Part shown: piece by piece, positions 1-7,676 of the stretch | Numbering within the stretch: position 1 is the first letter of the stretch | Layout: each line of letters opens with the position of its first letter | Assembly: GCA_002284615.2 (NCBI GenBank) | Contig: MU069635.1 | Location: forward strand, 419,080 to 439,086 | From: Dunaliella salina | Lineage: Eukaryota; Chlorophyta; Chlorophyceae; Chlamydomonadales; Dunaliellaceae | Reading direction: 5' to 3' | Length of the DNA: 20,007 nt | Made by a program: the position numbers and the translations under genes | The notes under the pieces: model-generated | Told to the model about the DNA's origin: nothing | The model's input: the letters and a program-made list of their open reading frames with translations, nothing else | Database searches by the model: none

Positions 1-270
1 TGCTCTGGCCTTGTGTCTTCACAGAACTTGATTTCTATTAGGTGCACATGGCGTTCATTTGCACGAAGTTCATGGGGTTGCCTCATGCGACTAGTTCTGG
101 TGGTCCTCCGTGAGGTGCTGCGCAAAGCGTGATGGGAATGGGTAGGAGAAACATCGTTAGAAGTATGTTTGGCATTAAAAGGGGTGATCAAAACAGCATC
201 TGGTCGACTGGAGTTGAGTCTTTTCCTCTCTGAAAGGTTACGAGGGAAGAAGTAAGCAGGTGAAGTTCTG
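1..270 (-). pseudogene. B-type retroelement, C-terminal PD-(D/E)XK nuclease-like domain (partial)
   Basis: Reading the minus strand from about 270 towards the window edge gives an open frame with the aromatic lead-in PAYFFPRN, then SSRPDAVLI, and about 55 residues later HVHLIEIKFCEDTRPEQ, where the window ends. The RPD plus E-I-K pair fits the PD-(D/E)XK restriction-endonuclease-like fold found at the C-terminus of R2-type non-LTR retrotransposons. The same lead-in, RPD and ExK order recurs at 2809-4467 and 16738-17352, so the assignment rests on three independent copies. It is joined to the RNase H remnant upstream with only about 100 bases between them, where the other copies have roughly 500, so the zinc-knuckle segment has been deleted. 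The frame is open as far as visible, but the whole element is broken. The fold and nuclease activity are inferred from motifs only. Confidence 0.72.
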
Positions 271-352
271 TTTGAGGCATGTGTAGGGAGTTGGAGGTTG
301 TGTTGAGCAAGCTTAAAGCAAGCTGATTATTTTATTATTTACATGCGGTAAT

Positions 353-421
353 GTGTCTCTTCTTCCTTGATTGATGTAGGGAGAGTTTCTCTGCCTATGT
401 AGTTTTCTTTCTTTCTTTCTT
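353..421 (+). mobile_element. 69-bp 3'-tail-only insertion of a B-type element
   Basis: The stretch matches the 3' UTR end of the B-type element seen on the minus strand at 16611-16690, including TTGATTGATGTAGGGAG and a TTTC-rich tail, but runs on the plus strand. It is flanked by a perfect 9-bp duplication TGCGGTAAT at 344-352 and 422-430. This looks like a severely 5'-truncated target-primed insertion into the older minus-strand B-type copy. Confidence 0.7.
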
Positions 422-430
422 TGCGGTAAT

Positions 431-1235
431 AAGTTTTGATAATAAGAATAGTAAGGGCATTGGCATTGGCATTTCCAAGTTGTGTTTGGTATGCATGTGG
501 AATGGAGAGCATCTTAAAGGTTGGGGAGATAGGTGAGCTTGGGGGCAGGTGGGGGACCTGTAGATTTGCCCGCTCCAAGCACTCTTTTCTCTTCCTTGGC
601 TAACCAATAACATGCGTACGAATGGAACTTTGCCAGAACGTGCACTAGGGATCTCAGTGTCTGCCACGCAGTTGTTGGCTTGATTTGTCTTATGTTTTGC
701 AATAGCATCTGCACACTCATTTCCAGCGATGCCAGCATGAGACTTCATTACGTTACATTACATTACACTACACTACACCACATTACATTACATAACAAAA
801 CAAGAGGATCGAGCATTTAGCCAGAAAGTTTGGCTGCTCAGCTTTCTCTAGCGAACCAAGTAAACGCAGGTGAATAAGTCTGACTAGTGCAAACATAGGC
901 AGGGGAAATGGACACAAGGCATGAGACTTCACTTTGTAAAATCGAATATTGGTATGAAAGAGAGATGAAATCGTTTCAAGGACGTCTGCTTGGATATGCC
1001 TCAGGTATTTCTCAGGGTAGCAAAGCTGTTTACATACTTGATTGAAAGAGGTGGGGCTGTCTGCTGCATTGCTTGCATGTTTGTAAATGACGGTAACAGC
1101 TATTGCTGCCGAGTTATGGTTTTAGTAATCCCAGCGACGTTTGATTCTACCAAATTTTTTCTGTCAGTGAGCGGGTGGTAGGCGCCTACTTTAGTTGCTT
1201 GCTTGCCGTCCTGGACAAGGCAGCTGCCATCTGTG
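431..1235 (-). pseudogene. B-type retroelement RNase H domain, broken
   Basis: In minus-strand order the frame gives YTDGS near 1230, GAYHP, then AGITKTITR; a small frameshift and indel follow where AELAAI is expected, then AAIAVTVI, RFYKVKSHA near 935, and AGIAGNECADAIAKH near 680-735. These are the type I RNase H landmarks (TDGS, AELAAI, the K-SH-G-x2-GNE-x-AD block) used in LINE reverse-transcription complexes to remove the RNA strand. The domain is interrupted by a 171-bp insertion at 748-918. It lacks a clean AEL block and the ATDS motif has drifted to AADS. After the GNECAD block the frame becomes low-complexity, ending around HMHTKHNLE near 480, which matches HMHSKHKLE of the copy at 17.7 kb. 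The insertion and frame breaks make it non-functional. Confidence 0.8.
748..918 (-). mobile_element. 171-bp SINE-like retroposon with (TGTAA)n tail
   Basis: The insert splits the RNase H sequence and is flanked by a perfect 13-bp duplication GCATGAGACTTCA at 735-747 and 919-931. Removing one duplicate plus the insert restores an in-frame KVKSHAGIAGNE. On the minus strand the body begins CTTGTGTCCATTTCCCC and ends in an imperfect tail of TGTAA/TGTAG units (748-795 on the plus strand). No protein is encoded. Tandem tail, short length and duplicated target are typical of a non-autonomous target-primed retroposon. Its last 60 bases before the tail resemble 5159-5200. Confidence 0.8.
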
Positions 1236-1239
1236 TATG

Positions 1240-1345
1240 AGCTCTAGGTGGTGGGGCTCGCTGTTAGTTTCAGCGCCAACTGTTGGGTCTCTCCTCAATG
1301 CACGCTGGTCATGTCCAGCGTAGACTTTTACTTTTTACTTTTGTC
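1240..1345 (+). mobile_element. A-type element 3' tail fragment, plus orientation
   Basis: About 95 bases, GGTGGGGCTCGCTGTTAG through GTCCAGCGTAGACTTTTAC, match the reverse complement of 2692-2780, the 3' UTR of the A-type element, at roughly 80 percent by eye. The segment separates the linker (1346-1620) from the RNase H (below 1235) of the minus-strand B-type copy. It therefore looks like another short 3'-end insertion, but no clear target-site duplication was found. Confidence 0.6.
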
Positions 1346-1650
1346 TTCCAGCCAGGAAATTTGAGAGTGAGGTTGGTGCTGGATTGGTTGGGCACCAAGC
1401 CTTTGATCTTGGATACTCATGTGTGAAGTTCTTGGGTATTTGGAGACTTGTTGAATGTCAAATGGGAGGCATTCCAATTTACTGAATTCTGGCATGCCAG
1501 CATGCACGGGGTTGAGAACAGAGTGGCTGCTGACACCCTTCAACTTCCACTCTGGGGCTTCTGGCACATCTCTTGCTAGGCCCCGTAGCCAATCTTTGTT
1601 ATGGTTGTTAAGATGGAATTAATGCTGTGCTACTGCGAGTCATCAACCTA
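1328..1650 (-). pseudogene. B-type retroelement, end of methyltransferase-like module and linker, decayed
   Basis: The minus-strand frame reads KDWLRGLARDVPEAPEWKLK, then VLNPVHAGMPEFSKLECLP. This aligns without gaps to WLTGLKEDIREARWLK and ILNPRHPEIETGLNKFKKLP of the copy near 18.5 kb, where the stretch joins the methyltransferase-like module to RNase H. Further upstream (about 1610-1650) only a decayed match with in-frame stops remains. This places the 5' limit of the recognisable copy near 1650, so the element is 5'-truncated or eroded there. The coding sense is lost at 1328-1345, where the A-type tail insertion begins. Confidence 0.65.
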
Positions 1651-2079
1651 AACCCGCTGACATTTCCTTTTTCATTCTTTGATGGAAAGGTACACTGTAC
1701 CTTTTCCATAGATATCCTCTTTTCCGCCATTAACGTCAGGAGAATTTTTACTACCATGAGTATCTCTTTCTTTCTCTCTTAGGTGGTTTACATGATAGGA
1801 GCCATCAGCCACAGTGCCTGCTAGGCTGAAGGATTACAGGATTACAGGAAGAAGAAGACCTCCAGACAAAACGACTGGAAAAAATATGAAGCTTGTTGTT
1901 GTTTTGATTCGAAAAGGAGCGTCTGCTAGGCATATGGTGACTCGGCCATGAGACTGCGAACTGCCATGAGAATGACACAGAAGTTTTGGCACCTAAGTTA
2001 GTGGTTGGAAAAACAACCTGTCATGCCCAGATATTTTTACCTAGACCTGCCGGAGCAAACTGTTCAGTGTGACCCGTTT
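1651..2079. other. No gene recognised
   Basis: No open frame of note. Visible items are a 12-13-bp inverted repeat at 1682-1709 (ATGGAAAGGTAC, 3-base loop, GTACCTTTTCCAT, one bulged base) and a doubled GGATTACA near 1832-1847. Confidence 0.5.
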
Positions 2080-2460
2080 CAGACTTTGTGTCCGTACCTT
2101 AAAAGCTGAGCAAGCTTTATAGAACGAAAATTCCCTGAGTGTGATCTCTGTGGCGCTCAAGATGATGTGCAGAATAAAGTCTTTTTTCTCAAGTGCAGTC
2201 ATCCTCTGGTCGGTACTGTTCTCTCCAGCGTAATTATGCTTCTCTGTTCTATGGTCCCTCCCCTCACTTTACTGCATCTTTCTTCTCAGGTGGCTCCTTA
2301 CTTGCCTGCAATTCATCATATACAATCAGACCCTATGCGTTCTTTCGTGAATCAAAAGTGGTTGCGCTGCTGCTTGGAACGATTGGTTGGTTAGATGGTA
2401 GATACTAGTATGTAATGGAATCAATGGAATTTGTGTTACAACCAAATTTGCAAGCTCTGT
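2080..2460 (+). pseudogene. LINE open-frame C-terminal zinc-knuckle remnant
   Basis: In the plus frame 2137-2394 the translation begins ECDLCGAQDDVQNKVFFLKC and ends CCLERLVG before a TAG at 2392. The arrangement C-x2-C, an acidic stretch, then F-F-x-K-C followed by about 60 residues to the stop resembles the C-terminal knuckle of many LINE reverse transcriptases, usually C-x2-C...EDE-x-H-F...C. Here the expected His is not present, suggesting decay. Upstream of 2137 the frame soon meets stops (TAA and TAG at about 2100-2130), so no reverse transcriptase is attached. A TGTAA sits at 2457-2461. A similar C-terminal module, more complete, occurs at 7684-7912. It is unrelated by sequence to the A- and B-type element on the minus strand. 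Confidence 0.45.
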
Positions 2461-2691
2461 AACCATGTTAACACAAGTGCATGCATGATGGCCAGTTCAA
2501 ACCGTGCTACCATACATCATCAGCCTTGTTTCATAACCTTGGTATTAAGTCAATCACAAAGCGATTCCTCGTCCCAAATCCTGAAATCCCAACGGTCCAA
2601 TTAAAATGGGTCAACGGGACGTTATGTTGACTTGCGGGGTGCTTGTAACAGTAGTCAGGAGTCATTCTGTCTAATTACAAGAATGTCCACT
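2461..2691. other. Non-coding, dispersed-repeat-like
   Basis: No coding frame. The stretch around 2650-2690 (GTAGTCAGGAGTCATTCTG) resembles 5405-5450 (GGTGGTCAGGAATCATTTG), so part of it belongs to a dispersed, diverged repeat. Confidence 0.35.
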
Positions 2692-2808
2692 GATAAAAAA
2701 GTAAAAGTCTACGCTGGACACAACCAGCGTGCATTCAGGAAGACCCAACAGTCAGCGCTAAAACTAACAGTGAACCCCACCTACGAAGGCTAGCTATGAG
2801 CAGCCCAG
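2692..2808 (-). mobile_element. 3' UTR and tail of the A-type element
   Basis: The segment lies directly downstream of the A-type stop codon. Its sequence recurs at 15988-16135 (same strand) and 1240-1345 (opposite strand), always ending in GTCCAGCGTAGACTTTTAC or a close variant. The conservation beyond the stop codon marks this as the transcribed 3' end of the element. Confidence 0.65.
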
Positions 2809-4467
2809 CTAATGTGGGTCTAGTGGGTTGTCAGCCATCCATCCAGCTGCGTGCCTCGCTGACCTGTACGCAGCCCGCCCCTTTGCCCCCCCCCCCCCCT
2901 CAAACCCCCATTGCAGGGACTTTACATCGTGATAGTGGAGTTGTTTGGCAGTCTTGTGAGCTTTGTCCTTTGTTAGGCCAAGTTTGCAGAGGGGATCAAT
3001 AGTGTAGGGATCGAAGATAGTTCCAGTAACTCCAATTAGGATAGTATGTAGTGTGACTCTGTTATTGCGGTGTGTGCCCTGAAGAGATCTTGTGCGTAAG
3101 CTTTCAATGGTGTATTTGTGCTGATTTTGTGCAGTGTGGAGAGTTTGTTCGGGTTTGGTGTCAGAACAAAATTTGAGCTCAATGAGGTGGATATCTATGT
3201 CTCTGGGATCCATATCCTGTGGATGATGCGTGGAGTCTCTGCCTTCTAGGGGTAAAACTATAACGCCATCAGGGCGACTGAGCTGTGTGTTTGGTGGTTT
3301 TCTGGATGGAAACAGCCAATGTGGAATGTGTCGATGGACAGTATTTGGAATTTCCATATCCAGGGAGCTTATACTCTCTGTATTACACGCATCTATAGAG
3401 ACGATGTAAGATCCAAAGTCTCCTTTGCTGATTGCTTCACCACAAATGCTGAGTGCTTGATGGTGGCAAATGATATTCATTCTGTTTATTTGTGGATGAG
3501 TGCACCCGAGTAGGGTATGGGAGGTACTATCAGGTATACCACAAAGAGGGCAAAGAGAAGGCCCAGGGTGGCCACTCAAGCGTCTGGCATGTTTGCCATT
3601 GTAAAGGGTGTCTGTTCGATATTTGAAGGCATTGGTTTTTTCTTTGGGGGTTACAGATTTCATGTGCCAGAAAGCATTACTAATTTTCGAATTGGCGATG
3701 GGGTGAGCATTTGACATCCTTAGCAGGCTCTGCCAATTTTGGTAGCTATATGTGCTGAGGTTTGCTGTTCCCAATTTGTGTTTTTCATGCATTACTTGTT
3801 TCAGTTTGTCCTGGAGGTTTGAAAGGGCCAGGTTTTCTGTGTGAGAACTATGCGTTGTGACAGATGCAGCAAGCCAAGAGAGATGAAAAAAAGGGGTTTC
3901 TGCCTGATTGAGTGAGGCATTAGCTTCATCAGGTAGCATAGCTGCCTGATGAGCAAGGTCATCTGCGCTTTCATTACCAAGGATGCCACAGTGTGATTTT
4001 ACTTTGTAGAAATGGACAGGGCCTTCTGAAGCATTAATGCGGGCTACAATTTCTTTGAGCAGTGATGTATGTAAGTGCGTGGACATATCCATGGGTTTCA
4101 GAAGCTCGTTTTTAATTTGATTAAGTGCCGAAGAACTGTCAGTCGCCATTGAAGTGTGCCCTCGCGGTAGAGCTATCAGAATTGCAGCGAGTTCTGCTCT
4201 GTTAGTAGTACAAGTGGGACCATGGCCCTTGGGATTTATTGTGCAGGTTACAGTTTCAGAGGAGGAGATGTCTTCCGGGATGAAAAAGGATGCTCCTGCC
4301 TGCTGTGTATTCTTGTTCCTGGACTTTATGACGCTACCATCTGTGCATGTTAGGTGTCGCCAGCCTGGGATCTTTGGTTGCAAGGGTTGCAGGTATGGTT
4401 TTACGTTAGGTGTAATGGTTCTTTGTTGGTTGCAGACTTCAAAAATGTTGTGTGTGTCATGGTGCAA
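2809..4467 (-). CDS. A-type retroelement polyprotein segment: RNase H, CCHC knuckle, PD-(D/E)XK nuclease
   Basis: A 552-codon frame without stops. The RNase H domain covers residues 36-175, with the four acidic catalytic residues present: D43 (CTDGS), E92 (RAELAAI), D110 (ATDSSS) and D169 (GNESADD). A C-x2-C-x7-H-x4-C knuckle lies at 306-322. A PD-(D/E)XK pattern follows: RPD at 398-400 and E430-L-K432, then a Gln-containing helix near 447. In R2-type retrotransposons a CCHC motif also precedes a restriction-like endonuclease, so this half probably degrades template RNA and nicks target DNA. The frame has no good ATG: the first codon used is TTG, and coding homology continues upstream in another frame (4557-5000), so this is a frameshifted 3' part of a longer protein. 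A run of 14 C at 2886-2899 encodes GGGG near residue 525. The protein ends NPLDPH, matching NPPDPH of the B-type. Confidence 0.82.
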   Translation of the reverse strand: MHHDTHNIFEVCNQQRTITPNVKPYLQPLQPKIPGWRHLTCTDGSVIKSRNKNTQQAGASFFIPEDISSSETVTCTINPKGHGPTCTTNRAELAAILIALPRGHTSMATDSSSALNQIKNELLKPMDMSTHLHTSLLKEIVARINASEGPVHFYKVKSHCGILGNESADDLAHQAAMLPDEANASLNQAETPFFHLSWLAASVTTHSSHTENLALSNLQDKLKQVMHEKHKLGTANLSTYSYQNWQSLLRMSNAHPIANSKISNAFWHMKSVTPKEKTNAFKYRTDTLYNGKHARRLSGHPGPSLCPLCGIPDSTSHTLLGCTHPQINRMNIICHHQALSICGEAISKGDFGSYIVSIDACNTESISSLDMEIPNTVHRHIPHWLFPSRKPPNTQLSRPDGVIVLPLEGRDSTHHPQDMDPRDIDIHLIELKFCSDTKPEQTLHTAQNQHKYTIESLRTRSLQGTHRNNRVTLHTILIGVTGTIFDPYTIDPLCKLGLTKDKAHKTAKQLHYHDVKSLQWGFEGGGGAKGRAAYRSARHAAGWMADNPLDPH

Positions 4468-5045
4468 GAGTGCGAATCTTTTCCTCCATGTGCAGGGTGC
4501 TTTAAAAGAGAGGGTAGTATTTTGATTTCTGCAACCTGTTGACTGCTTCAGTGGTATCAGTTTCCTACATGGATCTCTGGTTTTAAATCCTCAAGCCAAT
4601 TTGGGTTATTACGGAAAAGCTTTTGCTTGCCCTCATTGTTCCAAATGGCAACAAGTTGCATGTGCCTCAAAATTATTTCAGGAGGAGCAAGAGGAGTTAG
4701 GTAGGCTTGGGGTGGCTGGAATGTTAGACTCCCTGAAGGGAATTTGGCTAGGATTGTGGCATGGTCTGGGTGACATATAAACCAGTGCATGTATCCTTTT
4801 TTGGTCCATCCCATCTGGCTGGGGAGGAGCATGAAGGCGCTCGTTGGGGTATTTGTGCTATTGATTGAAAACAGGACATGCATGACAAGGTAGTAGATGA
4901 ATTCATCATCATAGTCAGGGTGGCTAAAATTCCAACGCTCTACGTCATCTTTCTCTGCCCTTGCAACTTCCTGTGTTGTCTTAGAAGAATGTATGCACAT
5001 CTATTTTGTGCCTTTTCTGCTCACAGAGTAGTGTCAGATGATACA
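4468..5045 (-). pseudogene. A-type retroelement, methyltransferase-like module (frameshifted)
   Basis: The minus frame 5000-4557 gives WNFSHPDYDDEFIYYLVMH, then TSAFMLLPS, KGYMHWFICHPDH, and LVAIWNN...NPNWLEDLKPEI. Each block aligns with the B-type copy: VCHPIYDDHVMYLTLKH, ATFMFLPSW, KIAVWNT, LYWLTGLKEDI. The order, with a HP-x-YDD motif, a hydrophobic LP(S/W) strand and a later A(I/V)W strand, resembles the core of N6-adenine methyltransferases, where the first motif would be NPP(Y/F). The Asn is replaced, so catalytic activity is doubtful. The frame closes at 4557 and the RNase H half continues in a different frame, so at least one frameshift lies between 4468 and 4560. Homology fades above about 5045, taken as the truncation or decay point. 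Function is inferred by resemblance only. Confidence 0.55.
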
Positions 5046-5079
5046 GGATCTTTTTTTTCTTCTGATGCCTGCTCTCTGG

Positions 5080-5220
5080 ATGTAGCTCGTTTCTTTCAAA
5101 ACCAAGATACTCAGACTTATCGCTTCATCTCTGAGCTTATGGATTTCTTTCACCACACCGAGCAGCCAAACTGTCTGGCTGAATGTTATTTTCCCTCGAA
5201 CCTTGTAAACCTTGTAAACC
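5080..5220 (+). mobile_element. SINE-like 3' end with CTTGTAAAC tail
   Basis: GAGCAGCCAAACTGTCTGGC at about 5159 matches the minus strand of the 748-918 insert (GAGCAGCCAAACTTTCTGGC), and both run into a tandem tail. Here the tail is two CTTGTAAAC units at 5203-5220. The 5' limit is uncertain and no target duplication was found. Confidence 0.4.
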
Positions 5221-5330
5221 TCCGCTTTTTGCGATCTCAGAGCGTGCGTTAAGGAAAGGGCTTCCACAGTCGCCCCCACCAGGATTAGAACCCGTGACAC
5301 CTCCCTGTCAACTGATCCCTAGTTATATGT
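5221..5330 (-). repeat. tRNA-like B-box fragment, possible SINE head
   Basis: On the minus strand GATCAGTTGACAGGGAGG is followed by GTCACGGGTTCTAATCC. The latter contains GGTTCTAATCC, a fit to the RNA polymerase III B box GGTTCNANNCC, with a partly pairing T-arm stem. A clean A box and an acceptor stem could not be built, so this is not a tRNA gene. It may be a tRNA-derived SINE head or chance. Confidence 0.25.
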
Positions 5331-5610
5331 CAAAATGTCATGCATGTCATGGTGATGGTCACTAAGCCCGATCGGTGGTAATCAATCTTTCCAACCGCTT
5401 ATGACGGTGGTCAGGAATCATTTGATTCCAAGAGTGCCCGCTGGTTCTTAGTTCTGTGCCCAAACATCAAGCATGTCCAGGAGACGTTCGCTATGTCCGG
5501 TCAGTGGTAACCTATTGTTCCAATTTTTTGATACCATGTCAAGATGTCCTGCGTATCATGGATGGAACTGGTCATACTGTCCAACCGGTGGTAATTGATC
5601 ATTCCAACAG
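5330..5610. repeat. Degenerate repeat, about three units
   Basis: Three stretches share a core of the type GGTGGTAATC-x5-TTCCAAC, at about 5373-5394, 5500-5524 and 5584-5608. The first and third are also each preceded by a CAAxATGTC-TGC-ATCATGG block. Spacing is irregular (about 130 and 85 bases), so it is a decayed tandem array or a mosaic of one dispersed repeat. Confidence 0.4.
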
Positions 5611-6149
5611 CAACAAGCATAGAATTTCCTCATAAACTTCTCCTCTGGAGGCCATCTTCTCCTTGTAGCCTTAATCCATTCGTTATAAAATACTCCTTTA
5701 ACACTAGCAAGCTAGCAATTTCTCAATGCTATGTCCGAGCTGCAGCTTTACTCTTCAGTTCGGACGGTCTGATTACAGGCACTTTTATCTGCTGCATCTG
5801 AGCTGCCCCTGTAGGCATGATAAGCCATTTAATCCTCTCCTCACATTTTCTATCCGTTCATTCAATTTGACTCACGTTTCCTTTGGAATCATCCAATTTG
5901 ACTGGAGGGCTCCTTGAGTGACCAGAAGCAGACTAGCAAAATTTTTCTAGCTGAAAATTGGCCATGTATAGTTTCCCAGTAGGTGTTCTTGAGCAATACC
6001 ATTTTTCTGATGACTGGTCCTTGTGTGTTCAGGAAAAGAAGACAAATTAATCCTAAGTGATGTTCATGTGTGAGGTCAAACCAGGCAGAGCATATGCTCT
6101 GCTTACCATTGTTTCCTGATGCATACATTTTCTGGCAGTAAATGCAGCT
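5611..6149. other. No gene recognised
   Basis: Only short open frames are present, none with motifs, repeats or a start context that supports coding. Nothing else was seen. Confidence 0.5.
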
Positions 6150-6450
6150 TCAATTTCTGGCCTCTCACCTGGTAAAGACACATTGCATCACAAGCTAAGA
6201 AGCATTCGTGCCTGTTTACTGACCAATTTTTGGATCAGCAAGTACAACCTGATTTCTGCCCCAATTTCCGCCTAGGTAATCGTGAGGTTATTTTTTAAGC
6301 GATATCCTGACCGATTTCCAGGAAAGCAATACCACCCAATTTCTGCTTGTTACCAACTTATTCTTGGTCTTGTTAAATTCTTAAAATTGTGACATTCTTT
6401 ACTTCGGATGGTTTCTAGACCGATTTCCACCATCCGATTTCTGCTTGACT
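6150..6450 (+). repeat. Cluster of a degenerate 11-12-base motif
   Basis: The motif CC(A/G)ATTTC(C/T)(A/G)(C/G)C and near forms recur at about 6150, 6225, 6250, 6261, 6313, 6338, 6420 and 6434, in one orientation and irregularly spaced. No open frame spans the cluster. It may be an old eroded satellite. Confidence 0.35.
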
Positions 6451-6639
6451 ACCAAATAAGTAATGCAGTTAGTAACGTGGAGTGGAAACCATATTCGGTA
6501 AAGAAAAACAACATTCCGACGCATTACGTCAAGTGCTAAAAGTAGACTTACGCCTTGCTGAAAGGGATGGGATCTGCTGGTCTGCACATATATCTGCAGC
6601 TGCATCTGCCAGGATATTTTTTTAACAGAAAATGCCACC

Positions 6640-6860
6640 AAACTTCCGATGCAGGAATTTTTAGGGGAGTTGAGGCATAGAAAGAAAAGGTTTGGAGGAA
6701 AGAGTGTCTACAGCCTTTCATGGCATGCACCATGAGGACATGTTTAAGCAGAAGATGCTGAGTGCTTCTAAGATCCCCACACAGGATTTCTTAGGGGATT
6801 TAGGTATAGGCAGCAAAAGGTATGGAGGGAAGCAGTAAAAGGTATGGAGGAATGCGGAGT
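6640..6860 (+). repeat. Diverged tandem duplication, about 132-bp period
   Basis: CAGGAATTTTTAGGGGAG...GGTTTGGAGG at 6652-6701 recurs as CAGGATTTCTTAGGGGAT...GGTATGGAGG at 6783-6829. A further GGTATGGAGG follows at 6841. Confidence 0.5.
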
Positions 6861-7020
6861 CCCCGAGGAGTGAACAGGAAAGCAGTGACTTACCATCATT
6901 GGTGCGGAAGGCCTTTAAATCAAACAGCGCGCACACCCTTTTGCATCCCAACATATTTATTTAAAGATTTAGATAAAGGAGTCATAAGGAATTCGAGTAG
7001 GTTTAAGCTTCGTGCCCTTA

Positions 7021-7676
7021 CACACCGGGTGCGTACATAAGAGGTTATGGGCTGCCCTGTGGGTAGCTGCCCTGAAAGCACTTTCATGGGTAGCTGCCCT
7101 GAAAGCATTTCCATGGGTAGCTGCCCTGAAAGCAATGCCACGGGTAGCTGCCCTGAAAGCATTTTCAACTGAAGACCTGGACTGTGGGACGGCAGAGTGA
7201 CCAGTACAGAGTTATCCAAGGGATCCTTTTAGATGGTTTCATCCAAGCTTGTGAGTGTGGCTTGAGAGGAGCAAACATGAATGCCAAACATCTCTCATAA
7301 TTCAAGTAAGCATGGAACTTCGCATGAGCATGTGCTTTCAGGCTGTTGCTGCAGCTCCTTTCATGTCATGAAACATTGTCTTGAAACATAGGGTTTCCAA
7401 ACATAGTGCAAATCCGCATCTGACCATTTTTCTCCTTGCACTTGGTGTCTGAAAGTCTAGAGTTTCGAGTCAAACATGCGAGCACTCCGGTCAAGACTTC
7501 TTGTGCCATTTTCTGAGTGGTTAATTGGAGAACCTCTGCTTTCCGTGGTATTTTGCGCGCTTGTTTCTCAACAGTTGGCGCTTCTGTTCGCGTGTTTTTG
7601 AAGACATGTCTAGTTTCAAGTCTGTGTTTCCGCTCAGCTGCCCTTGTAGGCGGATATAGCGATGTAACCTTACCTT
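7021..7676 (+). mobile_element. 656-bp retroposon, long copy, with TTACC tail
   Basis: The stretch is absent from the duplicate unit at the matching place (near 8405) and is bounded by TTAAGCTTCGTGCCC (7006-7020) and TTAGGCTTTGTGCCC (7680-7694), a 15-bp imperfect target duplication. Its last 190 bases (from CTTGTGCCATTTTC to GATGTAACCTTACC) are shared with the shorter inserts at 8194-8375 and 8786-8877. The 3' end is therefore fixed and the 5' ends vary, as expected for target-primed reverse transcription. No protein of recognisable type is encoded. A 27-bp minisatellite lies inside. Confidence 0.6.
7060..7167. repeat. 27-bp minisatellite, 4 units
   Basis: Four units of GGGTAGCTGCCCTGAAAGCA plus 7 variable bases run head to tail at 7060-7086, 7087-7113, 7114-7140 and 7141-7167. 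The first 20 bases are invariant. Because 27 is a multiple of three, both strands show an open nonapeptide repeat (WVAALKAxx on plus, LSGQLPxxx on minus); this alone is not evidence of coding. Confidence 0.9.

Noticed and set aside
1346..2691. A DNA transposon bounded by about 90-bp terminal inverted repeats
   Set aside because: The inverted repeats are 3' UTR tails of the A-type retroelement; no transposase and no target duplication outside them.
4154..4525. 123-codon plus-strand frame opposite the A-type RNase H
   Set aside because: Antisense to a region with conserved catalytic motifs; no motif of its own.
5271..5330. tRNA gene on the minus strand
   Set aside because: Only a B box and a partial T arm; no anticodon stem, acceptor stem or clear A box.
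7060..7167. CRISPR-like array (20 invariant bases alternating with 7 variable ones)
   Set aside because: Spacers are only 7 bases, units are directly tandem, and the setting is eukaryotic; it is a minisatellite.
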